A stretch of 64,000 bases of DNA, from the NCBI GenBank assembly GCA_013001885.1, contig JABDLD010000027.1, positions 1 through 64,000 of the forward strand. The letters are read 5' to 3'. The translations under genes and the position numbers were made by a program. This DNA comes from Lysobacterales bacterium (GTDB taxonomy: Bacteria > Pseudomonadota > Gammaproteobacteria > Xanthomonadales > SZUA-36). Under the pieces are notes generated by a model that saw only the letters and a program-made list of their open reading frames with translations, did no database searches and was not told the origin of the DNA. Positions 19,550 through 29,956 of this stretch are shown here, piece by piece (within the stretch, counting starts at the first letter, position 1; each line of letters begins with the position of its first letter).

Positions 19550-21229
19550 TCAGCCGTTGATCATCGGCAAATCAACGCCGCGCTCATTCGCAGTGTCGAC
19601 CGCCAGGTCATAACCGGCATCGGCATGACGCATGACTCCAGTGCCCGGATCCGCTGTGAGCACGCGCTGCAGCCTGCGGTCCGCCATTGAGGTTCCGTCC
19701 GCCACGCAGACCATTCCCGCATGCAGTGAATAGCCGATTCCGACCCCGCCACCGTGGTGGATCGAGACCCAACTGGCGCCGCAGGCCGTGTTCAGCATTG
19801 CATTGAGCAACGGCCAGTCGGCAATGGCGTCGGAGCCGTCTTTCATGGCTTCGGTTTCGCGGTTGGGCGACGCAACGGAACCGGTGTCCAGGTGATCGCG
19901 GCCAATCACCAGTGGGGCTTCGACCTTTCCTTTTTTCACCAGCCAGTTGAACCTGAGTCCCGCCTCGGCCCGCTCCCCATATTCGAGCCAGCAAATTCGC
20001 GACGGCAGTCCCTGAAACTGGACTTTTTCCTGCGCCTTGTGAATCCATCGGTGCAGGGCCTCCTTTTCAGGAAACAGCTCGAGAAGGGCGTCGTCGGTCG
20101 CCTGGATATCTGCGGGGTTGCCGCCCAGGGCTGCCCAGCGGAACGGCCCCGCGCCCTTACAGAACAAAGGGCGGATGTAAGCAGGCACAAAACCCGGGTA
20201 GTCAAATGCTTGCGGCATGCCGCGGTTGTCCGCCACCTGCCCGCGCAGGTTGTTGCCGTAATCAAAGCAAACGGAACCCTTTTCTTTCAGATCCAGAATC
20301 GCCTGGACGTGAATGACCATGGAATCCAGTACTTCGTTGTCGTATTTTTCCGGGTTTGACGCTCTCAATTCATCGGCTTTTTCGAGCGAGTAACCGGCAG
20401 GTATGTATCCAAAACGAAGATCGTGTGCAGAGGTCTGGTCTGTGATCACGTCGGGTACGATTCCGCGTCGCTCCAGTTCCGGCATGACTTCCGAGATATT
20501 TCCGAGCAACCCTACTGAAAGGCCGCGGTCGGACTTGTCGAGCAGGTCAAGCGCTTCATCCAGGCTGTCCGACATCACGTCGCAGTACCCGGTCTCCACG
20601 CGTCTCTGAATCCGCCACGGGTCCACTTCGACCGCCAAACAGTGTCCGTCATTCATGGTGACAGCCAATGGTTGCGCTCCGCCCATTCCGCCCAGTCCTG
20701 CGGTAACCACCAGCCGGCCGGACAGACTTCCTCCAAAATGCTGGTTCGCGCACTCTGCAAAAGTTTCGTAAGTCCCCTGCACAATGCCCTGTGACCCTAT
20801 GTAAATCCAGGACCCGGCCGTCATTTGTCCATACATGGTCAGGCCCTTTTGTTCGAGGTCACGGAAGACGTTCCAATTTCCCCAACGCGGAACCAGGTTG
20901 GAATTGGCGATCAAAACACGGGGCGCCTCATCGTGAGTGCGAAAAACGCCCACCGGTTTTCCGCTCTGGACCAGCAATGTTTCATCGTTTTCAAGCCTCT
21001 GCAGCGTCCGGACGATGCGGTCGTAGCAGTCCCAGTTGCGGGCCGCCTTGCCGGTACCGCCGTAAACGATCAGCTCATCCGGCTTCTCGGCCACGTTGGG
21101 GTCCAGGTTGTTCATCAGCATCCTCATCGCGGCTTCCTGATGCCAGCCTTTGCAGCTCAGCGAATTGCCCGTCGGGGCGTGGATAGAAGAACCTGGCCGG
21201 GTCTTGTTATTTTGCGATACTTCGCTCAT
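19550..21229 (-). CDS. hutU: Urocanate hydratase
   Basis: A 559-residue NAD-containing hydratase turning urocanate into imidazolone-propionate. Conserved parts include [47 protein letters not shown] and the NAD-binding [11 protein letters not shown]. The open frame reaches ATG 21262, with another ATG at 21253. I prefer 21229 because a minus-strand TATAAT at 21268-21273 would start RNA near 21261, leaving no room for the first ATG, and the protein then has normal length. Confidence 0.94.
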   Translation of the reverse strand: MSEVSQNNKTRPGSSIHAPTGNSLSCKGWHQEAAMRMLMNNLDPNVAEKPDELIVYGGTGKAARNWDCYDRIVRTLQRLENDETLLVQSGKPVGVFRTHDEAPRVLIANSNLVPRWGNWNVFRDLEQKGLTMYGQMTAGSWIYIGSQGIVQGTYETFAECANQHFGGSLSGRLVVTAGLGGMGGAQPLAVTMNDGHCLAVEVDPWRIQRRVETGYCDVMSDSLDEALDLLDKSDRGLSVGLLGNISEVMPELERRGIVPDVITDQTSAHDLRFGYIPAGYSLEKADELRASNPEKYDNEVLDSMVIHVQAILDLKEKGSVCFDYGNNLRGQVADNRGMPQAFDYPGFVPAYIRPLFCKGAGPFRWAALGGNPADIQATDDALLELFPEKEALHRWIHKAQEKVQFQGLPSRICWLEYGERAEAGLRFNWLVKKGKVEAPLVIGRDHLDTGSVASPNRETEAMKDGSDAIADWPLLNAMLNTACGASWVSIHHGGGVGIGYSLHAGMVCVADGTSMADRRLQRVLTADPGTGVMRHADAGYDLAVDTANERGVDLPMING

Positions 21230-21273
21230 TGTCTTGCCTGTCGAGTCTGTCATAATGTACATCTCAGATTATA
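21229..21273. promoter_or_regulatory. Overlapping divergent promoters of hutU and dsbB with a TGTACA palindrome
   Basis: On the plus strand TTGTCT (21229-21234) and CATAAT (21251-21256) at 16 bases form a good promoter for dsbB. On the minus strand a perfect TATAAT (21268-21273) faces hutU with a poor -35. The eight-base palindrome ATGTACAT (21255-21262) lies between them, near both predicted start points. It contains TGTACA, as in HutC/GntR-type operators, so one protein could affect both promoters; this is inference and no hutC is in the window. Confidence 0.45.
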
Positions 21274-21278
21274 AGGGA

Positions 21279-21332
21279 ACCCGGCTTATTCAGCCGGGTC
21301 TTTATTTATCAGGGATCAATTCGGCTGATCCC
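21279..21332 (+). promoter_or_regulatory. Structured leader of the dsbB operon, attenuator-like
   Basis: Arms ACCCGGCT (21279-21286) and AGCCGGGT (21292-21299) form a perfect hairpin followed by CTTTATTTAT, which resembles a terminator. A second hairpin has arms GGGATCA (21312-21318) and TGATCCC (21326-21332). The sequence TCAGCCG (21290-21296) of hairpin 1 is also complementary to CGGCTGA (21322-21328) of hairpin 2, so an alternative fold could break both. No leader peptide with an ATG is seen between the predicted start and dsbB. Confidence 0.45.
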
Positions 21333-21356
21333 GTGAGCAGCCTTGAGGATAATTCT

Positions 21357-21863
21357 ATGGCCGTGTTGTTCCAGCCCAGAGTCTGGTTTTTTATTGTCGC
21401 AGTGGTTTGCGCCGGCATGGTTTCGTATGCCCTTTACGTGCAGCACGTTGATTTTCTGGAACCTTGCCCGTTGTGCGTCTTTCAACGCATAGCCTTCATA
21501 TGGATTGGCGCCGTTGCATTGCTTGCCGCCATTCACAACCCGGGTGCGGTCGGGCGCTGGGTCTATGGCGGTTTGTTGGGCATCGGCGGACTGGCGGGTA
21601 CCGCTATCGCGGGGCGCCACCTGTGGCTCCAGAGCCTGCCTCCTGACCAGGTGCCCGATTGCGGTATGGGGCTGAATTACATGCTGGAAACCCTGCCGTT
21701 CACCCAGGTTCTGTCGGAAGTGTTTTACGGTTCCGGCGAATGCGCGGAGGTGGATTGGGCGCTTTTTGGTATCAGTATGCCGGGTTGGACCTTGCTCTGG
21801 TATGCCGGGATAACAATCGTTACCATTTTCGTGTTAATTTCAGCGCGTAAAACAAAGGCTTGA
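21357..21863 (+). CDS. dsbB: Disulfide bond formation protein B
   Basis: A 168-residue quinone reductase of the inner membrane that reoxidises DsbA. Four membrane segments are visible, with the redox pair Cys37-x-x-Cys40 (CPLC) in the first periplasmic loop and Cys102 and Cys129 in the second, the complete DsbB set. I chose ATG 21357 with GAGG at 21345-21348; an in-frame GTG at 21333 is a possible longer start, and the open frame runs further back. DAHP synthase follows after 7 bases. Confidence 0.95.
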   Translation: MAVLFQPRVWFFIVAVVCAGMVSYALYVQHVDFLEPCPLCVFQRIAFIWIGAVALLAAIHNPGAVGRWVYGGLLGIGGLAGTAIAGRHLWLQSLPPDQVPDCGMGLNYMLETLPFTQVLSEVFYGSGECAEVDWALFGISMPGWTLLWYAGITIVTIFVLISARKTKA

Positions 21864-21870
21864 ACTCATT

Positions 21871-23265
21871 ATGAATAGTGCAGCAGGATCAGGTCCGGCC
21901 CGGCCGGTGCATGAGAAAAATTTGTCGGCGGACTGGAATCCGGAATCCTGGCAAAATTTTCCGGCGCTGCAGCAGGCGAATTATCCAGACCCGCAGGCGC
22001 TCCACAGCGCACTGGGCAAACTGGCCGATCTGCCGCCGCTGGTAACATCCTGGGAAATCCTGTCGCTGCGGGATCAGATCGCCGAGGCGCAGGCCGGAAA
22101 GCGGTTTGTGCTGCAGGGCGGTGACTGTGCTGAGAGCTTTTCGGAAGTTTGTTCACCGCTGATCACCAACCGGCTCAAGGTTTTGCTGCAAATGAGCCTG
22201 GCCCTCGTTCATGGGCTGCAAATGCCTGTCGTCCGGATTGGCCGTTTTGCCGGTCAGTATGCGAAACCGCGGTCTGCCGACCTCGAAACCCGCGATGGCG
22301 TGACGCTGCCCAGTTACCGCGGCGACCTGGTCAACGCGTTTGAGTTCAATGAAGAGGCGCGGATACCGGACCCCCAGAGATTGCTGCAGGCTCACGCCTA
22401 TTCGGCAATGACAATGAACTTTGTTCGTTCGCTTGTCGATGGCGGCTTCGCGGACGTGCACCACACGGAGTATTGGGAATTGGGTTGGCTGGAGCATTCT
22501 CCGCTCGCCGAAGAATTCAACAAGCTGACCGACAGCCTGGGCCAGTCGTTACGCTTCATGGAGACCCTGACCGGCAGAGACATCGGCAGTTTGAGGCGGG
22601 TAGACTTCTTTACTTCCCACGAAGCGCTTCACTTGCCGTATGAGCAAGCACAGACCCGGCAGGTGCCGCGTCAATGGGGATGGTTCAACCTCGGGACGCA
22701 CTTTCCGTGGATCGGCATGCGCACGGCGGATCTTGAAGGCGCGCACGTCGAATACTTCCGCGGCATCCGTAATCCGCTGGGAATCAAGGTGGGTCCCGGA
22801 ATGAACAAGGAATGGCTGGCCGGGCTTCTGGAAAAGCTCAATCCGGGCCGGGAGACGGGCCGGATTGTGCTGATACATCGGATGGGTGAATCTAAAATTG
22901 AGGACCATCTGCCGCGCCTGATCAAGGCCGTAGAGGAAACGGGAAGCCCGGTGCTGTGGATATCTGATCCGATGCACGGCAATACCGAATCCACCAGCGA
23001 CGGAATCAAAACCCGCCGCTTTCGGAAGATCATGAATGAAATGGAACTGGCTTTCGAGATTCACCGGGACAGCGGCTCACGACTTGGAGGCGTGCACCTG
23101 GAATTGACGGGAGAGAACGTGACGGAATGTACCGGGGGTGCACGCGACCTTTCCGAAGAGGATCTGAAACGCGACTACAAGTCTACCGTCGATCCCCGGC
23201 TTAACTATGAGCAGTCGCTTGAATTGGCAATGCTCATTGTGAGAAAGCACAACCAGGGCAAGTAG
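21871..23265 (+). CDS. aroG: Class II (plant-type) DAHP synthase
   Basis: A 464-residue enzyme that condenses phosphoenolpyruvate with erythrose 4-phosphate, first step of the shikimate pathway. It belongs to the class II (AroAII) family: FVLQGGDCAESF near residue 78 holds the metal-binding cysteine, followed by GRFAGQYAKPRS, WGWFNLGTHFPWIG, and GVHLELTGENVTECTGG near the end. The class I fold is unrelated in sequence. Its partner in the operon, DsbB, has no evident metabolic link. The gene symbol is used loosely for this family. Confidence 0.93.
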   Translation: MNSAAGSGPARPVHEKNLSADWNPESWQNFPALQQANYPDPQALHSALGKLADLPPLVTSWEILSLRDQIAEAQAGKRFVLQGGDCAESFSEVCSPLITNRLKVLLQMSLALVHGLQMPVVRIGRFAGQYAKPRSADLETRDGVTLPSYRGDLVNAFEFNEEARIPDPQRLLQAHAYSAMTMNFVRSLVDGGFADVHHTEYWELGWLEHSPLAEEFNKLTDSLGQSLRFMETLTGRDIGSLRRVDFFTSHEALHLPYEQAQTRQVPRQWGWFNLGTHFPWIGMRTADLEGAHVEYFRGIRNPLGIKVGPGMNKEWLAGLLEKLNPGRETGRIVLIHRMGESKIEDHLPRLIKAVEETGSPVLWISDPMHGNTESTSDGIKTRRFRKIMNEMELAFEIHRDSGSRLGGVHLELTGENVTECTGGARDLSEEDLKRDYKSTVDPRLNYEQSLELAMLIVRKHNQGK

Positions 23266-23274
23266 GGGGCGTTG

Positions 23275-25110
23275 ATGTTCAAAGCGCTGCTGACGGCACT
23301 GCTCCTGTGGTCATGCCTGCAGCCATCGGCGATTCAAGCTGATGCCGGGCATGAGGTCCGGCATATCCTGAGTTTTCCGGAAAAGCACAATCAATACGTG
23401 CATGTGCGGTCGGAATTTGAAGCGGCCGCGGGCAGTATCGACCTGTTTCTGCCTTCATGGAGTCCCGGTTCTTATGTCATCAGGGATTTTGCCGCCAACC
23501 TGGAACGGATCCGCGCGGTTGATTCCACCGGGCGCACAATGGCGCTGGTCAAGATCTCCAAAAACCAATGGCGCGTTGAGGCTATCAGCGCAGGCCGACT
23601 CACAATCGAATACGATGTCTGGGCCGGCCGTATCAATGTGGCGGAAAGCTGGGTCGAGGATTCCCGTGCCCTGCTCAACGGCGCAGGGCTTTTCCTTTAT
23701 AACGAAAAGACCCTCGGGCTGCCTCAGAGTCTCGAAATCGTTTTGCCCGCTGATTGGGCGGCCATTCACACCTCACTGGCAAGGCCCGCAGACGAAACCC
23801 GCTTTCTGGCCCGGAGTTACGACGAACTGGTCGACAGCCCGGTTCTCTTAGGGAATACGGTTGAGCTGCCGTTTACTGTGAATGACCAGGAGTACGCCCT
23901 GGTGCTCTCAGAGGCGAATCGGTTCTGGGACGGTGAACAGTCCGTGCAGGATCTGGCAAAAATCGTCGAGGCCCAGCACGAGTTCTGGGGCGACAGTCCC
24001 TTTGACCGTAAATACCTTTTTCTCAATCTGTTCATGGAGAAGTTTGGGGGGCTTGAACACGACCACAGCACGGTAATGATGTGCAATCCCTGGCAGATGC
24101 GCGGCCGGCAGGACTACATCAAATGGCTGGCTTTGGCGTCGCATGAGTTCTTTCACTCGTGGAATGTCAGGCGCATGCGACCCAGAGCACTGGCGGGGTA
24201 TGACTATCAAAAGGAGGTCTACACGCGTGAACTGTGGCTGGCGGAAGGCCTGACCAGTTACTATGACAACCTGCTTCTTTTCAGGGCCGGCGTGATCGAA
24301 GTCGTTGATTACATGAACCTCCTGGCAGAGGAGATCCGCAATTACGAGACGACACCGGGCCGGGAGGTGCGGTCTGCTGAACTGGCTTCATTCGATACGT
24401 GGATCAAGCATTACAAGCCGGACAGCAACAAGCTGAACAACACCATTTCCTACTATCGAAAAGGCGCGCTGATCGGGTTTGTGACCGATACGGAACTGCG
24501 CAGGCAGACCAACAATCGCTTCAATCTGGATGACGTCATGCGCAAAATGTACGCGCAATATGGCCCATCGGCGGGGAGTGCCCGTGGGTATCCGACCGGA
24601 GCGTTTGAAGATGCGGTGGAATCGTTCGGGGGAGAGGAAGTCCGGAAACGGGTGGAAGAGATGCTCAAAACAACCGGCGATCCGGATGTCGACAAAGCGC
24701 TGGACTGGTATGGTCTGGCACTGGACCGGACTCCCGGTCTGACCCCGGATCAGCAGGCCCCCGCCGGTATGGGTGTCGATTGGAAGGACTCCGGAACGGC
24801 ACTGGTCGCAGAGCATGTGCTGCTCGGCTATCCGGCCGCCGCTGCAGGGGTTTTACCGGGTGACGAGTTGCTGGCAATTGACGGTTTCAGGGTCACTCCG
24901 GAAGATTTCGCGCAGTTATTCCAAAAGCTGTTGCCGGGAGATCAGGTTGAGCTTACCGTGGCCCGCCACGGGCGGCTGCAGACGCTGCCGTTAACGGTGG
25001 GTACGGAAATTCCGCTCAGGTATTCAATCGTGACTCAGAAGAAAATGAGCCAACGCCAGAAACGTCGCCTTGCGGGATGGCTGGGCAGGGACCTCAAGTT
25101 TCCTGACTGA
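23275..25110 (+). CDS. Secreted M61 family metallopeptidase with PDZ domain
   Basis: A 611-residue protein with a cleavable signal peptide (about residues 1-22) and a gluzincin zinc site His290-Glu-Phe-Phe-His294, with a downstream glutamate in WLAEGLTSYYDN. The N-terminal beta domain includes SWSPGSYVIRDFA, typical of M61 glycyl aminopeptidase-like enzymes. A PDZ domain near residues 500-590 has AGVLPGDELLAIDG. It probably acts in the periplasm; substrate unknown. ATG 23275 follows AGGGGG; a TTG one codon earlier is unlikely. It ends 17 bases before the convergent bipA. Confidence 0.92.
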   Translation: MFKALLTALLLWSCLQPSAIQADAGHEVRHILSFPEKHNQYVHVRSEFEAAAGSIDLFLPSWSPGSYVIRDFAANLERIRAVDSTGRTMALVKISKNQWRVEAISAGRLTIEYDVWAGRINVAESWVEDSRALLNGAGLFLYNEKTLGLPQSLEIVLPADWAAIHTSLARPADETRFLARSYDELVDSPVLLGNTVELPFTVNDQEYALVLSEANRFWDGEQSVQDLAKIVEAQHEFWGDSPFDRKYLFLNLFMEKFGGLEHDHSTVMMCNPWQMRGRQDYIKWLALASHEFFHSWNVRRMRPRALAGYDYQKEVYTRELWLAEGLTSYYDNLLLFRAGVIEVVDYMNLLAEEIRNYETTPGREVRSAELASFDTWIKHYKPDSNKLNNTISYYRKGALIGFVTDTELRRQTNNRFNLDDVMRKMYAQYGPSAGSARGYPTGAFEDAVESFGGEEVRKRVEEMLKTTGDPDVDKALDWYGLALDRTPGLTPDQQAPAGMGVDWKDSGTALVAEHVLLGYPAAAAGVLPGDELLAIDGFRVTPEDFAQLFQKLLPGDQVELTVARHGRLQTLPLTVGTEIPLRYSIVTQKKMSQRQKRRLAGWLGRDLKFPD

Positions 25111-25127
25111 GCCTCCAGCCAGCGAGC

Positions 25128-26963
25128 TCAATCCTCCGATTTTTGTCGCCCTGCGCGCTTACGCTCATGCTCCAGCAGGTGCATTTTACGTATTCTGATG
25201 GCATCGGGAGTGACTTCCACCAGTTCATCGTCCTCGATAAACTCCAGCGCCTGTTCCAGCGTGAGCTTCATCGGTGAGGCCAGTTGCACGGCATCGTCTT
25301 TGAGCACTGTGCGGATATTGGTCAGCTGTTTTCCCTTCAGCGGATTTACCGTCAGGTCATTGGCCCGGCTATGGATTCCTATGATTTGGCCTTCGTACAC
25401 ATCGACTCCAGGCTCGATAATCATTCGGCCGCGCTCCTGCAGGTTGAACAGAGCGTAAGCCAGCGCCTTGCCGGTGCCGTTGGAGATCAAAACCCCATTA
25501 TTGCGCCGGGATATGTCGCCGGGATGATAGGGGCCATAATGGTCGAACACATGAAACATCAGTCCGGTGCCGGCGGTAAGCGTCCTGAATTCCGACTGAA
25601 AGCCGATCAGCCCGCGTGCCGGGATCAGGTAATCAAGGCGCACCCTACCTTTGCCGTCCAGTTGCATATTTTGCAGTTCACCGCGGCGTTCGCCCAGGCG
25701 TTCCATCACGGCGCCCTGGTAGTCGCTGACCAAGTCCACAACCAGTTGCTCGTAAGGCTCTTCGCGGCCGTCCTCGGTTTCGTGCACGATCACTTCGGGC
25801 CGGGAGATGGCCAGTTCATATCCCTCCCGCCGCATCGTCTCAATCAGGATCGAGAGGTGGAGTTCCCCGCGGCCGGAAATTTTGAACCGTTCCGGGTTTT
25901 CCGTATCTTCAACACGCAATGCGACGTTGTGGCTGGCCTCGCGCAGCAACCGCTCACGCAGCTGCCGGCTGGTCAGATATTTTCCTTCGCGACCGGCAAA
26001 AGGTGAATTATTCACGCGAAATGTCATGCTGATGGTAGGTTCGTCTACAGTCAGCGCCGGCAGGGCTTCGGGCGTCGCGCGGTCACACAGGGTGTCGGAA
26101 ATCTGCAGATTCTCGACCCCGGTAATGGCAATGATATCCCCGGCCTGGGCTGATTCGACCTCTACACGTGTCAGGCCATGAAAGCCCAGGACCTGCAGCA
26201 CTTTGGCGTTGCGCTGACGGCCGTCACAGTCGATGACGCAGATTTGCTGGTTCGGCTTAACGCTGCCGCGCTGAACCCGCCCGATGCCGATGACACCCAC
26301 GTAGGCACTGTAGTCCAGCGTCGTGATGCGCATTTGGAACGGCCCGTCCACATTCACCGGCGGCGGCGCAACGTGCTCAACGATGGTTTCAAACAGGGGC
26401 CGCATGTCGCCCTCGGTGACCTGATCGTCCAGGGCAGCGTAACCCTGCAGGGCCGATGCGTACACGACCGGAAAATCCAGTTGCTCGTCGTTGGCGCCCA
26501 ATTGATCGAACAGTTCGAAAGTCTGGTCAAGGACCCACTGGGGGCGCGCGCCGTCGCGATCGATCTTGTTGATTACCACGATCGGCTTGAATCCCATTTC
26601 AAAGGCCTTTTGCGTGACGAACCGGGTCTGCGGCATCGGGCCGTCAACGGCATCGACCAGCAGCAGCACCGAATCCACCATGCTCAGAATACGCTCGACT
26701 TCCCCCCCGAAATCCGCGTGCCCCGGAGTATCTACGATGTTGATATTGAAAGTGGTCTCACCATCGTTCCAGGTGATGGCGGTGTTTTTTGACAGGATAG
26801 TGATCCCGCGCTCACGCTCGAGTTCGTTGGAGTCCATTATGCGCTCAGGTGTTGCAGCGCGCTCTCCGAGCGTACCGGACTGCTGTAACAGCTGGTCTAC
26901 CAGGGTGGTCTTGCCGTGGTCTACATGGGCGATGATGGCTATATTTCTGAGGTTTTCAATCAC
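25128..26963 (-). CDS. bipA: Translational GTPase BipA/TypA
   Basis: A 611-residue ribosome-associated GTPase important for large-subunit assembly and growth under stress or cold. G1 is AHVDHGKTT (residues 12-20), with [26 protein letters not shown] and [10 protein letters not shown]. The C-terminal domain has [21 protein letters not shown] chose GTG 26963 because [10 protein letters not shown] then matches family N-termini and AGGAAAGGA precedes it; the frame extends to 27020. It lies 57 bases after pdxB. Confidence 0.96.
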   Translation of the reverse strand: MIENLRNIAIIAHVDHGKTTLVDQLLQQSGTLGERAATPERIMDSNELERERGITILSKNTAITWNDGETTFNINIVDTPGHADFGGEVERILSMVDSVLLLVDAVDGPMPQTRFVTQKAFEMGFKPIVVINKIDRDGARPQWVLDQTFELFDQLGANDEQLDFPVVYASALQGYAALDDQVTEGDMRPLFETIVEHVAPPPVNVDGPFQMRITTLDYSAYVGVIGIGRVQRGSVKPNQQICVIDCDGRQRNAKVLQVLGFHGLTRVEVESAQAGDIIAITGVENLQISDTLCDRATPEALPALTVDEPTISMTFRVNNSPFAGREGKYLTSRQLRERLLREASHNVALRVEDTENPERFKISGRGELHLSILIETMRREGYELAISRPEVIVHETEDGREEPYEQLVVDLVSDYQGAVMERLGERRGELQNMQLDGKGRVRLDYLIPARGLIGFQSEFRTLTAGTGLMFHVFDHYGPYHPGDISRRNNGVLISNGTGKALAYALFNLQERGRMIIEPGVDVYEGQIIGIHSRANDLTVNPLKGKQLTNIRTVLKDDAVQLASPMKLTLEQALEFIEDDELVEVTPDAIRIRKMHLLEHERKRAGRQKSED

Positions 26964-27020
26964 GCTGTGGTCCTTTCCTGCAGGCGCGCGCACACTACAG
27001 GGTTTACCCTTGGAAATCAA

Positions 27021-28142
27021 TCACTCCGTCGTGTCGACACAGAACCCCAGTTTTAGCAGCATGTCCCGGGATCCGGGTTCGCGACAGTCAATGGCCCAGG
27101 CGTGAAAATCCCTGCGGGATGGATATTCACGCCTCAACCGGTCGAATGCAGACGCCCTTTTTTGAATATCCACTGCCAGCAGCGATTTCATGGCGGCGTC
27201 ATGATGCGGGACAAAACAGGCGGCCTCCAATGCGTGCGTCACGCAGTCCGCTCCGCCTGGAACCGTCAGCTGCGGACGGCTGCCCGGCGGGTCCGGCATG
27301 TCGTGAGGGGTCAGCGCCGCCCACTTGCAGAAAGCCTGGTAAACCATCCAGGTGCCGAGGCGCTTGCCGTCATTGCTGTAGCCGGCAACATGGGGTGTTG
27401 CTACCACTGCCGCTTCGAGCAGCTCGCGCTGAATCATGGGTTCACCTGGCCAGGTGTCGATAGCGGCGAACAGCCGTCCCGTTCTGAGCTCGCGTGTCAG
27501 GGCGTTGCCGTCGATCACGTCACCCCGTGCTGCGTTCACCAGCAGGGCCCCGTCCGCCATGAAGGCCAACTGCTTTTTGCCTATCATTCCAAAGGTCTGG
27601 TGGGGTCCGTTCCTGGTCAACGGCACATGCAAAGTTACGATGTCCTGAGTGAGCGCTCGTTCCAGCGGAACAAGATCCGTCGCTCCGAGCTCGGCCAGCG
27701 GCGGGTCGTTGGCGACGGTCTCGACCCCGAGAGCCTGCAGCAGCCGGTGCAAACGGGAACCGACGTTACCGCGCCCGATGATCCCTACGCACAATTGGTC
27801 CAGCCTGCGCCCCAGCCGCTGGCAGGCAAGCCAGATCATGGCCAGGGAATACTGCGCGGCGGAATCGGCGTTGCATCCCGGGGCGCTGGCCCACTCAATG
27901 CCGTGTCGATCGAGCCAGCCGGTATCCATGTGGTCGGTGCCGATGCTGGTTGTACCCACGAACCGCACCGGGCTCGACTGCAGAAGATCCCGGTTGACCT
28001 CGGTGGCGGTTCTGACAATCAATGCATCGGCATCAACGAGATCAGCGGCGCCGATATCCCGGCCGTCCTTGACCAGCAGTGTAGCGTGGCGGCCAAAAGT
28101 ATCTTCCGCGCCCCGGATGTTCTGGTCTACGACGATCTTCAA
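27021..28142 (-). CDS. pdxB: Erythronate-4-phosphate dehydrogenase
   Basis: A 373-residue D-2-hydroxyacid dehydrogenase for the second step of the DXP-dependent pyridoxal phosphate pathway. The nucleotide-binding loop is G123-x-G125-x-x-G128 in [12 protein letters not shown]. The catalytic arginine lies in NAARGDVID and the histidine in TPHVAGYS. An N-terminal MKIVVDQNI start and the C-terminal extension are as in PdxB rather than in SerA. It follows ggt by four bases. Confidence 0.93.
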   Translation of the reverse strand: MKIVVDQNIRGAEDTFGRHATLLVKDGRDIGAADLVDADALIVRTATEVNRDLLQSSPVRFVGTTSIGTDHMDTGWLDRHGIEWASAPGCNADSAAQYSLAMIWLACQRLGRRLDQLCVGIIGRGNVGSRLHRLLQALGVETVANDPPLAELGATDLVPLERALTQDIVTLHVPLTRNGPHQTFGMIGKKQLAFMADGALLVNAARGDVIDGNALTRELRTGRLFAAIDTWPGEPMIQRELLEAAVVATPHVAGYSNDGKRLGTWMVYQAFCKWAALTPHDMPDPPGSRPQLTVPGGADCVTHALEAACFVPHHDAAMKSLLAVDIQKRASAFDRLRREYPSRRDFHAWAIDCREPGSRDMLLKLGFCVDTTE

Positions 28143-28146
28143 ACGA

Positions 28147-29865
28147 TCAGTATCCGGCTGCCTGACCGTCCTTGCGCGATTCGGAGGCGCCTACATAAAC
28201 ACCGGACCCGGGATGTTTCATGATGGCCTGGTAGCCTCCGAAAGGTCCGGCAGCGGGCTGGATACGGTGGCCGCGAGCCATGAGCTCGCGGATGATTTCA
28301 TAACCGAAGCCGGTCTCCAGGTTCACTATTCCGCCGTTTACCATGGTTTCTCCGGTGGGCTCGCTGGAACCGGTATGGTGGATCCTGGGCGCGTCACCTG
28401 CTTCCTGCAGCCCCATTCCGAAATCGATGATGTTAGCGACGATCTGGGCATGTCCCTGAGGCTGCATCCCGCCACCCATCAGGCCGAAACTGATGAAAGG
28501 CCTGCCGTCCTTGGTGACAAAAGCCGGAATGATGGTGTGAAACGGCAGCTTTCCGGGTTCGAAACTGTTGGGGTGACCGGCCTGGAGGTTGAAAAGTTCA
28601 CCGCGGTCCTGCAGGACGAAGCCAAGCCCGGGGGGCGTCATGCCGGATCCCATGCCCCGGTAGTTACTCTGGATAAGTGACACCATGTTGCCTTCGCTGT
28701 CTGCGGTCGTCAGGTAAATGGTGTCTCCATCACGCAGCACGGCAGGATCTCCATGCGGAAATTGCCTTGCGGCTATGTTCATGTCGATCAGCTTGTTCCG
28801 GTCGGCGGCGTAGGCTTCTGAGAGCAGCTTTTCGACCGGTACGTCCATGTAGGCAGGATCAGCGTAGAAGCGCGCCCGGTCCTCGAATGCCAGTTTCTTG
28901 GCTTCGAGGAACAGATGAATGTAGTCGGCGGAGCCGAACCCCATGGCGGCTACATCGTGTTGTTCCATAATCTGAAGTATCTGCAGTGCCGCGACACCCT
29001 GGCCGTTTGGCGGAAGTTCCCATACATCGTATCCGCGATAATTCACCGACACCGGATTAATCCACGTGCTCGCGTGCGAGGCCATGTCTTCGTAGGAAAG
29101 AAAACCGCCGTTGGCCTGCATGTAGTCGGCAATTATCTGCGCCATTTCCCCCTTGTAAAACGCGTCGCGGCCTTCCTTCGCGAGACGCTCGAGCGTGTTG
29201 GCGAGGTTCGGGTTTTTCCACAGCTCACCCGCAGCCGGAGCCCGGCCGTCAATCGTCATCTGCTCCAGAAAACCGGGGTAGGGCGCGCGTTTCCCGATCG
29301 AGAGGTCCCAGTAATGGGCAATCGTCTCATGCACCGGATGGCCATTTCGTGCGTAGTCGATAGCGGGTTGGAGAATCCGGATCATGGGCAGCTTGCCAAA
29401 TCGTCCATGTAACTCGAACCAGCCGTCCACCGCCCCTGGCACCGAGACGGGCAGGGGGCCGTAAGCCGGAATTTTTTCAATGCCGTTATCCGCAAACCAT
29501 TCGCGGCTGAGCGTCCGGGGTGAACGCCCCGATGCATTCAGCCCGTGCAGGGACTCTGTTGTCGCATCCCAGACGATGGCGAACAGATCACCGCCAATGC
29601 CGTTTCCGGTGGGTTCCATCAGGCCCAGGGCGGCGTTCGCCGCTATCGCAGCGTCGATGGCGTTGCCCCCGCCTTTCATGATATCCAGCGCAATTTGCGT
29701 GGCCAGAGGGTGGCTGGTAGCCGCCATGGCGCTCGGCGCCATCACCGCAGAGCGGGTGGCAAAAAGTTTGCCGGTGACGCGGTCAGCTGCCATCGCGTCG
29801 AAACTCGTCAGAGCCAGTAATAGAAGAACAAACTTTAAAACCATAGTTCGAAACCGAACCTTCAT
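28147..29865 (-). CDS. ggt: Gamma-glutamyltransferase
   Basis: A 572-residue periplasmic enzyme of the N-terminal nucleophile class that cleaves gamma-glutamyl bonds such as in glutathione. A signal peptide (about residues 1-26, ending AMA) leads. GNAIDAAIAANAALGLMEP and SGMGGDLF-like NGIGGDLFAIVWD mark the large subunit. Self-cleavage is expected before Thr382 in GDTIYLTT, which becomes the nucleophile, and GLMGGGMQPQGHAQ follows. The sequence looks like the broad GGT branch rather than E. coli Ggt. GGGAG precedes the start. Confidence 0.92.
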   Translation of the reverse strand: MKVRFRTMVLKFVLLLLALTSFDAMAADRVTGKLFATRSAVMAPSAMAATSHPLATQIALDIMKGGGNAIDAAIAANAALGLMEPTGNGIGGDLFAIVWDATTESLHGLNASGRSPRTLSREWFADNGIEKIPAYGPLPVSVPGAVDGWFELHGRFGKLPMIRILQPAIDYARNGHPVHETIAHYWDLSIGKRAPYPGFLEQMTIDGRAPAAGELWKNPNLANTLERLAKEGRDAFYKGEMAQIIADYMQANGGFLSYEDMASHASTWINPVSVNYRGYDVWELPPNGQGVAALQILQIMEQHDVAAMGFGSADYIHLFLEAKKLAFEDRARFYADPAYMDVPVEKLLSEAYAADRNKLIDMNIAARQFPHGDPAVLRDGDTIYLTTADSEGNMVSLIQSNYRGMGSGMTPPGLGFVLQDRGELFNLQAGHPNSFEPGKLPFHTIIPAFVTKDGRPFISFGLMGGGMQPQGHAQIVANIIDFGMGLQEAGDAPRIHHTGSSEPTGETMVNGGIVNLETGFGYEIIRELMARGHRIQPAAGPFGGYQAIMKHPGSGVYVGASESRKDGQAAGY

Positions 29866-29956
29866 AATTATTACTCCCGGAAAAGCAAATTATTAACGAT
29901 TGAAATAAACGGAATAGGTGCATTATCGGCTACAATTGTCTGGTTAGATTGCGGGT

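Noticed and set aside
27102-28680. Long open frames (373 and 343 codons) on the plus strand across pdxB and the end of ggt
   Set aside because: They lie opposite well-conserved genes with intact catalytic motifs, show no recognisable domain, and such antisense frames are common in GC-rich DNA.
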